Shown here: positions 45,226 through 55,368 of the stretch, piece by piece
Position numbering within the stretch: the stretch's first letter is position 1
Layout: each line of letters starts with the position of its first letter
Source: Daedaleopsis sinensis
Taxonomy: Eukaryota > Basidiomycota > Agaricomycetes > Polyporales > Polyporaceae
Direction: 5' to 3'
Assembly: GCA_033807695.1 (NCBI GenBank)
Contig: CM066310.1
Location: 1,302,001-1,366,000 of the forward strand
DNA: 64,000 nucleotides
The notes under the pieces: model-generated
The model's input: only the letters and a program-made list of their open reading frames with translations
The model's database searches: none
What the model was told of the DNA's origin: nothing
Made by a program: the position numbers and the translations under genes

Positions 45226-47143
45226 TCACTGTGCGCTCTGCGCCGCTTCCTCCGCCTTCGCCTGCTGGACGGCGGCGATGACCTGCGCGTGCACGTCCTT
45301 GCCCGCCGCGACGACACCGAAGTTCTCGCCGAGCGTGCGCCCGAGCCCGAAGTCGAGCGGCTGCCCGCGCCCGTCGGAGATGATGCCCCCGGCCTCCTCC
45401 ACGAGCACCGCGCCGGGCGCGTGGTCCTGTCCATCCCAATGCCAGTCGTCAGAAACGCCCAGAGGGGACGGGGAGCGGGAGAGAGAGACGCACCCAGATC
45501 TTCTCGCGGTAGCCCGTGCCGGTGGGCATGCGCAGGTAGACGGCGCCGTCCCCGCGCGCGAGCGCGCAGTACTTGGCCTGGCTGTCCATGCGCGTCGGCG
45601 CGCGCGTGACCCCGAGGATGTGCGCGACGCGTTCGTTGAAGCTCAGCTTCGCGTGCGCCTTCTCGACGCTCTCGAGGAAGCTCAGTGTCTCGGGCGTCGT
45701 GCGCGGGATCGTGAGGCGCGTGCCTTCCCCAGCCACGTCGGCGAGCGGCAGCTGGTACGCGCCGTGCCCGCGCGCGGCGACGAAGATGCACCCGCGGGAG
45801 TCGGGCGAGCCGGCGACGGGCAGGTTCGGGCAGCCGATGACGCCGAGCTCGACGCGCGCGTCGACGATGAGCGCGAGGCAGACCGCGTACTGCTCGCCGC
45901 GCAGGAAGCCCTTCGTGCCGTCGATCGGGTCGAGCGTCCACATGCCTGTGGGCCGAATTCAGGATCAGGACGGCGTGCAGGACACTGGGGACAGTGCTCC
46001 GTGTAACGAGCTGTTACATCCTGATCACAGCGTGATCATTGGCCAAATATGACTTTCCTCTGTTCAAGTGTCCCAACACAAAGACACTGGAACTATATCA
46101 CAGACAGCCTGTCCCATGCTGGTCACATTTCAAATGCGGCATGTAACCAGCATGGGACTAACACGACGTGCAATGGCCAAACTCAATGACTCGGAAATCG
46201 AGGAGAGATTGGTTGCAAGTGGGACACTCCGGCCAAATCCATATATATGTCAGAAGGCAAGAAAGTCATCAGTTTTGGACGATCTCCCGGCCTGTGAATG
46301 GGTGGTTTAAAGGTAACTGAGTGCTGTAACCGGACAGTATTTTGGCAGTCGCCTAACAGGCTTCGTGTCTTATTGCACAATGCAGCAGCCTTTGGTCTGT
46401 GACCTGTCCAGCCTCCCATTCACTGGCTGGGAAACTGTCCCAAAATGACGAACTTCTAGTGCTCGGAGGTCTCTCAGAAATCGGCCGGAATGTCTCATGT
46501 TCCAACCAATTTCCCTGAGAGTTCCGGACCCTTGGAATCAGCCATTGCACGTCGTGGCTCGTGTGCTACGCAAAACACATGGCCAATGAACCGAATGCGA
46601 ACATGATGTAGCACGGTGTTACATATCACGGTGCCCCCGGTGGGATTGGGGGATGATGGATGGAGGCACTCACGTCCGGTGCGCCCGCCTTGGTGGTTGC
46701 CGCGGTCGATCGCGGCGAGCAGCTGGTCCGTCGTCTGCGCGTGGGCGGGCCCGAGCCCCCACTCCTCCTTCTCCCCTGGGACGAGCGGGGCGGTGAGGGT
46801 GTCGTTTGCGAGCTGGACGATGCGGTCGCGGAGGGCGACGCCAGACTCGACGCGGAGGTCTGCCGCGTCCTCCTCGCCGACGATGGGGTCGTCGGGGAAT
46901 GCGCGGGCGAGGATGGTGTTCACGACGGCCTGTGCGGAGTAGTCGCCGACTGGGATGTTCGCACTTGGTCACCGATGCGGTCGGCAGTGCAGGGGAGGAG
47001 GACGTACCTGTGACGGGGCTCGAGTCATCCTTCGTGAGGGTCTCCGCCTTGACAAGCGTGTTGAAGACGGAGGCGGTGAGGATGCAGGCCCTGCGCACGG
47101 CGGCGATGGCGATCTGTTTTTCGAAGGCGTAGGTGGTGGCCAT
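45226..47143 (-). CDS. MET22: 3'(2'),5'-bisphosphate nucleotidase, HAL2/MET22 type
   Basis: Mg-dependent, lithium-sensitive phosphatase that removes the 3' phosphate of PAP and PAPS in sulfur assimilation. It starts MATTYAFEKQIAIAAVRRAC. Then come SSPVTVGDYSAQAVVNTILA, IVGEEDAADL (metal site), a long WGLGPAHAQTTDQLLAAI segment and GRMWTLDPIDGTKGFLRG (the DPIDGT metal motif). Next is ARVELGVIGCPNLPV, then MDSQAKYCALARGDGAVYLR, then DHAPGAVLVEEAGGIISDG (third metal motif) and KDVHAQVIAAV near the end. All three family motifs are present, about 350 residues. The intron 45946-46673 is 728 nt because of an inserted repeat element; other introns are about 55-60 nt. Confidence 0.94.
46112..46157. 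repeat. Hairpin inside the HAL2 intron element
   Basis: Two arms of about 17 nt (TCCCATGCTGGTCACAT and ATGTAACCAGCATGGGA, one mismatch) around a 12-nt loop. Immediately left of the MITE terminal repeat. Confidence 0.85.
46162..46556 (-). mobile_element. MITE-like element, copy 2, inside HAL2 intron
   Basis: 395 bp bounded by perfect inverted terminal repeats, CACGACGTGCAATGGC at 46162 and its complement ending at 46556. No coding capacity. Reverse-orientation match to 30245-30649. A second, imperfect inverted repeat of about 45 bp (46001-46045 and 46580-46625, sharing GTAAC and TCATTGGCCA) surrounds it, suggesting a larger element of about 625 bp, possibly with the smaller one nested inside. 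Confidence 0.85.
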
Positions 47144-48340
47144 GGCGGAAGAGTATGTATGCACAAGTAGGTTCAGCGCGGTGGGGCGCGAGAGGAGGGC
47201 TGGCTCGCGTTTACCGGGGCAGCGGATGGCTTTATGCTGTTGAGGAACATCGCAGAGGGCAATGGGCAGGAGGCGCGGCCAACCAACGCGCGCGAGTTTG
47301 CGGACGTCGGGAACTGCATCGCTCAGCATTCCAAATAGGTCACGCTCCCTCACAATCCCTACGCGCACACTGGCCGCGAGCACTTTCCAGGAGAGTATAC
47401 TCGACATGCAAGTGACAACACACAGCTTCAACGTTTCAACGCCCCAGACTTCCTACACGCACTCGTATACTACAGCCAACATGTACTCGACGACCGCGAC
47501 CAGACAAGCGCTACAAGATATCATCCTTTCGCAAGATCTCACATTTGATCTGGTCACAAAAAGCTGAGTGCTCGTCACGGCCACCCCGAAGACCTGCAGG
47601 AACTGTTGTGCGTTCGCCCGACGACGCGGGTGCGTCTGGGTGCGCGTCGGAACGCATTGCCAAGACGAGCAGCGCCGATCTCTCAGAGGTGACCAACTCC
47701 GAGTCCATGTTGGCTTGGTACTGCGACGCGGATGCGCCCTCCTGGGACGACCCGCGCGAGCAAGTGGTTCATGGGGGGCCGCGGCGGACTGGCGCATCGT
47801 CAGTACCGAGGGAACCTTGGGACGAGGTTGTATTTTGTTGGTAAAAGCGAGTGCGTCTTTGGTAGGCGAGGAGTGGGTTGGATTGCTCTCGGGCCTAGGA
47901 AGGTAGGTTTGAGGGAGGAACTCGTAGGGAGGATGCATAGAATAGTAGTCGACCTTCGAGATCTGTATCTGCAATCTCTCACTGAACACCAATCATCGCA
48001 GGCAGAAAAGAGACCCTACATACCTTTTCAGGTCTGCCTCGTTGAAACTGACGGACTTTTAAATCGAAACATGGTCGCGAAGGAGTACTGTAGTCAAAGG
48101 ACTGTCCACCCGTTCAGCAGGTCCTCATCGTCGGCCTAGGGGAGACCTAGTACTTGAAGTTGCTGTACAATTTCGGACCGGGTGAATAGGCGATCGAATA
48201 TGCGCGAGGATTGGTGAGAACGGTGTAGCAATGAATGGACATTAGTCAAGTATACTATACAGTACGAAAGGCTGGTCGACCGGTCAGAAACAGCGACAGA
48301 CCTGCACGAGAGAAGTACTCACATAGCCCGCCGTAAAACA
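47144..48340. other. Intergenic, 1.2 kb
   Basis: Contains the HAL2 promoter. A minus-strand frame at 47840-47950 reads MHPPYEFLPQTYLP and DALAFTNK, loosely like the WWW family start (HPPFQYLPSCYLP, DAIAFVKK), but the rest does not match. Possible fourth, heavily decayed WWW copy. Confidence 0.35.
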
Positions 48341-48805
48341 CTACCACGCCTTGCAGATGACCTCGCCCGGCAGCCTGAGCTGCAGCGCCTCGCGGGCCTC
48401 CAGCCATTCGTGCTCCCTGTCCCTCGTCTTCACGATCGCAATCTCGCCCATGCGCAGCGGCTTCACGTTCTGCACCCTGCGGCCCGTGCACAGGCGGCGG
48501 ATCTCGCTGAGGTCCATGTGGATGGGCTTGCTGGGGCGGCTCACGAGCTCCATCTCGGACAGCACGGGGCGGTCGTCACGGTACTTGAGGTCCGCCCAGA
48601 TGCGCTTCTCCGCCTCGGGCGCGTCGAGGAAACGCTCCGGGGACGGCTCCGCGACGGTGCCGCGTGTGACGTTCGAGAGGAAGCCGGAGCGGAGGAGGAT
48701 GGAGAGGATGGCGAGGTTCTGCGTCGTGTGGTGGACGGCGACGTGCTGGTGCCGCGCGCGGAACGCGTTCTGGACGTGCGAGCAGAGATTGTGCGGGAGG
48801 ACCAT
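48341..48805 (-). CDS. MRPS8: Mitochondrial ribosomal protein uS8m
   Basis: Small-subunit protein of the mitochondrial ribosome. A single exon of 154 codons starts MVLPHNLCSHVQNAFRARHQ. It has the S8 pattern TTQNLAILSILLRSGFLSNV, RIWADLKYRDDRPVLSEMEL, VSRPSKPIHMDLSEIRRLC, NVKPLRMGEIAIVKT and the end LQLRLPGEVICKAW. Unusual here for having no intron in the coding part. Its start lies 203 nt from the divergent SUS1 start. Confidence 0.9.
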   Translation of the reverse strand: MVLPHNLCSHVQNAFRARHQHVAVHHTTQNLAILSILLRSGFLSNVTRGTVAEPSPERFLDAPEAEKRIWADLKYRDDRPVLSEMELVSRPSKPIHMDLSEIRRLCTGRRVQNVKPLRMGEIAIVKTRDREHEWLEAREALQLRLPGEVICKAW

Positions 48806-49008
48806 CGTAGGTTGGCTGGATGTGTCGTTTGCGTGAGCGGACACGCGTCGCGAGGAGGGAGGAGACTGAAGAACTGACTGCTCGGCGAACGCGATGGCGA
48901 GGAAACAACCCGTGAGGCGCGCGCGAGAGTTGCGCCTGGCGCGGTCCGCCCAGCCCGGCGCTCCTGCCCTCCGCACCACCACCAGGAGTCCTTCGAGTCT
49001 GTGTCGCG
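48806..49008. promoter_or_regulatory. Shared bidirectional promoter of uS8m and SUS1
   Basis: 203 nt separate the two divergent ATGs. GC-rich, no TATA box seen, as expected for housekeeping genes. Confidence 0.6.
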
Positions 49009-49498
49009 ATGGCACCCTCCCATAAGGACGGCAGAAACGCGGCGTTGTACGCGCCGCTGAGACGCAGGATGATAGAGAACGGCGACTGGGACAGGTAAGC
49101 GGAGGATTGGGAGCGAACGGGCACGCAGACTGGCTAACTTGAACATTGTGGCAGGATCTCCGCGCGCTTGGCCCGCGACCTGAACGAGACTGGCTGGATC
49201 GACAAGTTCAAGGATAGGAGCAAAGGTACGGTTGTCACTCTAGACTGCCTCTCGAAAATATGCTCATGGCTGCTCCTGCAGAGATGGCGCGAGGGGCTGA
49301 GTCGAGTGGCGGTATATCGGTTGAGACATTGCTCGTGGAACTATTGCCTCAGGCAGAGGGTTAGTCCATCGTCATTGACTCTATACCTTTCTACTAACGC
49401 ATTCAATTGGTGTGGCAGATGATATCCCCATGAACGTACGACAGGAGGTCATAGGCGTCATTCGCAAGCTGTTAGAGAGGCAGATCGAGTTTTCGTGA
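49009..49498 (+). CDS. SUS1: SUS1/ENY2, SAGA and TREX-2 subunit
   Basis: Small helical protein that joins histone H2B deubiquitination (SAGA) with mRNA export (TREX-2). Four exons encode MAPSHKDGRNAALYAPLRRR, MIENGDWDR, ISARLARDLNETGWIDKFKD, SVETLLVELLPQAED and DIPMNVRQEVIGVIRKLLER, ending QIEFS. About 108 residues; the N-terminal extension is a little longer than in yeast. Several short introns in so small a gene is a known feature of SUS1 in many fungi, so regulated splicing is possible. Confidence 0.92.
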
Positions 49499-49747
49499 TA
49501 CTTATTCTTACATTTCTGCGCTCTCATACATGTGTATCTCTAGCATACTCATGTCTGCATACAACCGTATCTGTAATGTCCTCGTGTGTACTGCGTCGAC
49601 AACCGTATCCATGAGTTGAGTTCAGCTAATAAAGGATTGCCATTTTGGGAGTTACACTTTCAGACGAGCTCAGGCGCCCGACAGCTCGTCCAGCTTTCCT
49701 CCGTCTCTTCCGGCCCATCCTCATCCTCCTCCTCTGCGGCCCCCACT

Positions 49748-50513
49748 ATGCTTTCTCGTTCATGCAGAAGTGCGGTATCGGCAGTTCAAAGATGTCTTCG
49801 CTTCAATAGCACTACCGCTGTGTACGCCTAATGCTCGAACATCCTGTACGTGAAGCTCACCCGTGCATCCCAGACCCGCTGCTGCGACTGCGTCCTCCTC
49901 CGCTGGCCCACCGGCGAAACAAAACATCACCGAGCCCGAATACGCCGCGAGCGTCGTGCACGGCCGCAGCGTGCGGCCGCCCCACCACCTGCCCAAGACG
50001 CACGGGATCCCGGTCGCGACGCTGCACTTCCGCTCGCACCACCCGCGCCTGCTCGACTTCTTCGTGCACTTCGCGAGCCACGCCGCCGCGGCGCTCGGCG
50101 TGCCCCTCTCGCGCCCCGTGCACCTCCCGACGCAGCGGCGGCTGTGGACGGTGCTCCGCGGCCCGTTCGTGCACAAGAAGGCGCAGGAGAACTTCGAGCG
50201 GCGGACGCACAAGCGCGCCGTGAAGGCGTGGGACGCGCACCCGGACGTCGTGCAGATGCTCGTGCAGTACCTCGAGACGCACCTCGCCCCCGGCGTCGGC
50301 ATGCGCGCGGTCAGGTGGCAGCGGGCGCCCGTGGGCGTCGGCCAGAAGACGTTGGAGGCGGTCGTGGGCAGGCTGCGGGTGGACGAGCAGGTGCGGGCGG
50401 AGAAGGTCAAGGCGCTGGGGGCGCAGATCGTGCAGGCGGAGATGGCGGCGGCGGCTGGTGCTGCGAAGGAGGGCGCGGTCACGAAGAGCGAATCCGAGAA
50501 GAGCAGTGTGTAG
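49748..50513 (+). CDS. RSM10: Mitochondrial ribosomal protein uS10m
   Basis: Starts MLSRSCRSAVSAVQRCLRFN, a mitochondrial presequence; one intron follows TTAV (GTACGC donor, CAG acceptor before CCCGCTGCTGCG). The S10 core is IPVATLHFRSHHPRLLDFFV, GVPLSRPVHLPTQRRLWTVL, RGPFVHKKAQENFERRTHKR and VVQMLVQYLETHLAPGVGMR. The C-terminus is Ala/Lys-rich with an acidic Ser end. About 235 residues, as usual for fungal RSM10. Follows SUS1 in the same direction. Confidence 0.93.
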
Positions 50514-50876
50514 TTGCTGTTTCACTGTCTTCTACAGTACACCCCCTTGCTTGACAGGTCACCACGTACAGCACCTATCAATAATCTCTGCTGGGCTCGC
50601 TATGCCCGCCTCTCGCCCTTCGTCCCTCAGAATCTGTGGTGTCTTCGTGTGCCTCAGCAGCCATGTTCTGTATTTATGAAATCTCGGAACACGACACCTC
50701 AGTACCAGTCAAAGCTTGACTCGCTCATCTCTGTCTCCGAGTGTAGAAACCATAGCCTGGTTCTGGGCGTCGAATCTTTCCTCGTTCCGCCATATGTAAC
50801 CCAACGGAACGTATCAGCCTCGTGTTTATAGGAGTACTGTTGACGCAATTGCGGCCGCTGGCGACATATATATGTA
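50514..50876. other. Intergenic spacer between convergent genes
   Basis: RSM10 and the broken kinase converge here; no gene seen. Confidence 0.5.
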
Positions 50877-52327
50877 CTACAAATACAAGGGCTGCCCGGT
50901 CAGCTCTGCGAACTGAGACTCATCATGGCCCTTCACTATCAGGATCCAGCCTACCCCGTTCCACGTTATAGCGCCATCGGTTCCCATCCAGCGCAATGTC
51001 GCTCGATTACCGTGCCTCGCCAACCGTCCCACACCAGTCATAGTCGATGAGGACGACCCTAGGCCTGTCGCCGACGAACAGCACATTCGGCCTCCACAGG
51101 TCCCCGAACACGAACCCGGCAGGATGCAGCTTCTGAACCGCGGAGCGCAGGCACTCGATGTGCGAAGGTGCTGTGAGCCGTTCGTGCTCGCCCAAGACCG
51201 CCCCGTCCTCCTGCGCCGCGCGGCGGTTGTACTTGTGCGCGAACTTGACCACAACTTGGGCGGGTGCGGCGGTATCAGCACCCGTAGCCTCCGCGACGAA
51301 GACAGTTGTCCTGCTGAGGTCCGGGACAAGGCGCTTCTTGTATGCGAGCGTGACCTCCTGGTCCTCTTGGTTCCGGTAAGTGGTGAAGTGAGGGCTGACG
51401 AAGGCAAGAGGACGACGTGTGGAGGCTGCTGAGACGCAGAGGGTCGACAAACCCCCCCAGCCCCCAAGGACACCGGCTAAAGAGGGCCACAGCGGAGGGC
51501 TAAGGTCTTCTCCCACTTTGTCATAGTAGACATCGAGCTCGTCGATACATTTCTTGAGCGCGCGGAGGAGCCGAGCGACGCGGTGTCCCGCGTCATCGAG
51601 GGGCGAGCAACCAGAGGCGAGGCACGAGAGAAATGTAGTCCGTCAGGTTCTCGACTATGAGCCTGTCGGCGAACGCGGCGCCGCTGACCATGATGCTCGG
51701 GCCAGCCACACCGAGCAGCAGTGCGGGGCAACATCATGCTTCCCTGATGACTCGAGCCTGTAGGCAAAGATAGTTGTAATTCGAAGATAACACGTCCGAG
51801 CCCACACACCTTATCAGACGTGTATACAGCGACGTAGACGCATTCGCCCTGGGCGATTGGATCGCATCCGCCGATTCCGACGTCCTCCTTCACCTGTGCT
51901 ATCGCCACAACCGTCTCGAAATTGCCATCAGGGGTTGTGGCCGAGCGCACTGTGCCATCCGCTTTGACCGCGCGACCTCCGTACCGGAGTCGTGGGGACA
52001 GCGCCGCAATGTCGACGATGCGTTGTGTGTGTAAAGTCCGAATCCTTGAGTCCGTCCATCATATGCCGGAAATTGGCAGTACACGGCGATCGGAGGGGGC
52101 GCGAGTTCGAGCGGACGCCAGTTGTAGACGGCGTCTGCTCTCCAGTGGACATTCTGGATCTCCATACCTCTCCATACGCTTGCACGGAGCAGCATCAATG
52201 GATATCGTTTTTGAGCAACACGAGCAATGAGCTCGCGATCTGGTGCATTCCTGAGATCAGTACTGGCCACAGACGGATCTAAAGGTAACTCACTGATCTG
52301 TTCTTCCGACCCGATCACCTCTGGCAA
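50877..52327 (-). pseudogene. CRN-associated kinase-like protein, degenerate
   Basis: Starts near MPEVIGSEEQISELPLDPSV and continues with YPLMLLRASVWRGMEIQNVH, WRADAVYNWRPLELAPPPIA, FETVVAIAQVKEDVGIGGCD and VSGAAFADRLIVENLTDYIS (in another frame). The kinase-like half has VVVKFAHKYNRRA (Lys), FVFGDLWRPNVLFVG in place of the catalytic loop HGDxRxxN, and VVLIDYDWCGTVGEAR. The segment with the hinge and first helices, between AHKYNRRA and LGEHERL, is shortened. Right after GEAR the frame closes, while the expected ending (HDESQFAELTGQPLYL) continues in another frame. The catalytic His-to-Phe change and frame break point to loss of activity. Confidence 0.7.
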
Positions 52328-52560
52328 GGCTGACTAGTCCTGGCTATGGTGATCTGGGTCGTTGCTCGTGCGTGATGCATAAGTGCGATTAGGGGAGCCA
52401 CGGGCTGGTGATAAAGATCTTACACAGGGACTCGTCTCAACGACGCGCTACCCTCTAAACGGTGGGGCTCGTGGCACGAGATGGAAAGCGCGCAGCTCGC
52501 GTGCTTTTCGCTCTTGCCGAAACTTTCTTCCTCCTCCTCCTCCTCCATCAACCCGTCGCC

Positions 52561-54837
52561 ATGTCTGAAAAGTTTCTAGAACTCAACGTCTACTGCCCGT
52601 ATTTTCATTCCACAGTAATTTTTGTTCGCAGCAATCCGAACGTGTCCGACATTCGCGCGGCAATTTCTCCCAACGTTGACTGCCAGTACACCGTTGATAT
52701 TTATCTCGTACGTCCCCTTGTCTCGATATACGTACTTCGGCGCACTCGCTTTACCCTAAACGTGCTCTAGCTCAAAGCGGACACGGTCAAATGGTCTGAA
52801 TCGGAAGACACCATGCTGCATGCTCTCAAACAGCACGATCTCAGCAATCCCGCCATCTTCAACCCTCTCTCGCGATTTGCCCTTAAGGGCTGCCAGTGGT
52901 TAGAGACAATTCATGACGACGATCTTCACATCGTCGTGACGAAAAGTATGTGTAAATAACAAGTCGTTTCCTCCTAGCTCTGACCCACGCAGACAAGTAT
53001 CCGATGCTTACGATCCTGGACGTCGACACACTCCAGCTTCATGGCTACACAGAAGTCCGAGCTGATTCTTTCCTCGGGAGTTTGCTACCCGCAGGGCGCA
53101 CGTACACCATATACGAGGTGAGTCTGCGATGTTGAACAATACTTATCCCCCCTCACTCATATGCTTTCGACTTCGAGCCCCTGGAGAGACTAGCGTGTCC
53201 TCTACCCAGTGCAGTCGCCAGCTTTGTCGATTCCCTCGACAAGGACAACATGAGAGAAGTCAACATTTGGGATCGACTGAGCTTTCTCAGTCCGTGGGGA
53301 TTCGCGCCTGGCGATTTGCATTTTATCATTCGTGAGTATCCGCCACCGCTTCCATATAGCCAACAACGGCGCAAGTATTTCGCAAGCACTCCCTCCAAAG
53401 CGCCATCGTCAGAAGCGGCCCCGGCCAAGTTCAGCGGGACCCATCAGGACTCAGAGAATCAAATATATTGCGGTCGGCCCTACCACCCTTCGACGCCACC
53501 GTCTCTGTTGGACGAGACGCTTTGCCAACTCCGGTTTGATCTCGACTCGATCACACCGACACCCAAGGATATCCAGTGCTGCGATCGTCTCCGCGAAATG
53601 GCAGTTCAATTCTACTGCGATGAAGACGAGCGACGGGACAAGTTCACGTCCTGCTTGACAGTAGGGGGCGTTCTCCCGGAGCACGCTACTCCAACCCACA
53701 TATCGGGATACACAAATGATGGGGCTCTGCTTTCCATCTGTCTAGAGCGGTCATTGCCCTACTACATACAGGGGATCAAGAACGAACTTTCTGCCGGTGG
53801 AGCAGAGCCATCCTTCGAGGCAATCCTCCACCATCTTGAATATGTCCGGCCCATCGTCCTCAACTCGCACTTCGATCTAGACGCAGAATGGAGGATAATC
53901 AATTTCCCTGTGATCCTCGTCATGCACTTCGGTACGTGCTCCTCCCTCCTCCCTACCTAAATCAAACAATGATGCTCACCTATTCTCCAAACCACAAGGG
54001 CCGTATCTCGCCATAGCCGCCGCGACATACACGGTCGATCCTAACGTCGAACTCCTGTGTTGCATCCCGCTCCATGTGCACCCTACCAATGTCACGCAGC
54101 TCGCAGCCGGCGAGCGCGCACTCGCTGCCCTCCGTGTTGCCCTCCATTCTCTCAGGGAGCGGTATCCCATCCTGCATACCACCCGCCGCACGCCCGGGCT
54201 GTTTCCCTTCCGCGACTACTACTACGCGGACGACGACGCCGGAGACCGCCGCAAGGTCGAGTTCACGTACGTCGAGGTGATCGACGGCAAGCGCATGTTC
54301 CGCGCAAAGCTCGAGGACGGCTCCTGCACACCGCTGTGCGTCAAGTTCTGCATGCGCTACTCGGCCGACGCGCACCGCGCCGCACACCGCGCTGGATTCG
54401 CGCCCGCGCTTCGTGCAGTCAACGACGTGTACGGCTGGACCATGGTCGTCATGGACGACGTGTCCGCGGACTACGCCCACACCATGTACGACCTGAGTGA
54501 GGCTCAGAAAAACGGCATGCGGATGGCCCCATTCGTCGCTAAGCCTGCCGTGTCGCTCGCGACGGCGCGCGCACAAGTGAAGGAGAACCTCGCCGAGCTG
54601 CACCGTGTCGGGTATGTGCATGGAGACGTGCGGACCGTTAACGTGCTCGTCCGGAACAAGAACGCCCCCGTGGGCCCCGACGTCCTTCTCGTCGACTTCG
54701 ACTGGGCTGGCCGCGAAGGCGAGACAACGTATCCTCGTGGAATGAACCCCGCGATCACTCGCCCCGATGGTGCTGCCGGCGGAGAGAAGATCACGAGGGA
54801 CCACGATGTCTGGATGGCCGAGTTCCAGTTGTACTGA
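52561..54837 (+). CDS. CRN-like header fused to a divergent protein kinase
   Basis: Starts MSEKFLELNVYCPYFHSTVI. The N-terminal part, about 130 residues over three exons, has the ubiquitin-like header pattern (NVSDIRAAISPNV, VDIYLLKADTVKWSE, DDLHIVVTKN). A linker includes WDRLSFLSPWGFAPGDLHFI. The long middle exon is LLDETLCQLRFDLDSITPTP and EYVRPIVLNSHFDLD. The C-terminal kinase-like domain has CVKFCMRYS (Lys), WTMVVMDDVS (hinge), LHRVGYVHGDVRTVNVLV (HGDxRxxN catalytic loop) and LLVDFDWAGREGETTYP (metal-binding D). It ends KITRDHDVWMAEFQLY. About 640 residues with no frame break. No signal peptide. Intact, unlike its neighbour, which is divergently arranged 233 nt away. Header plus kinase is a known Crinkler layout; function here is inferred. 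Confidence 0.82.
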
Positions 54838-55368
54838 ATCGCTCGACCGTGGTTGTCTATGTCGTCTGTTTGTCAGTTGTTAGAAGGTACATTGTCGTCG
54901 ACTCTTGAATGAAGCGAACTTTTTCTGCCTATTAGAGAGTCACGGGGCCGTGACGACCGGCATCGAGAGAGGCGTGGAAGTGAACGGGCAAGTCGCTAAG
55001 TTCTGGTCGCATACACGCTGACTCCCGGCAGACGAGACTCACGCACTCGGGTCGTCCCCATTGGATACTGCATGTATAGGTGATAGTTGGAGGGTACGAT
55101 GGGTAGGGTGATACCACGCAGGAGACTGTTGCGCGATATGGCACGTCTCACCACTCATCGTCACGACTATTGGCGTCTCTCACTCCAACAAGCTGCGCCT
55201 AAGACTTACGTCGACATGATACTGGGCAGAGCGTAATGTTTTGGTGAGCACGTAGAATTAAGCAGTACGCCCGTGCAAGGCTGCAAAATACTACGCACTT
55301 AGGACGAATGTCGCAACACCTAGTAGCCCGAATGATCGCTTCTCCACTTATGGTGTTTCGAGAAGTTC
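54838..55368. other. Intergenic spacer between convergent genes
   Basis: No gene recognised between the header-kinase stop and the nuclease-like gene stop. Confidence 0.5.

Noticed and set aside
47840..47950. Fourth WWW-family copy
   Set aside because: Only HPPYEFLPQTYLP and DALAF resemble the family; the rest does not, so it is mentioned but not called.
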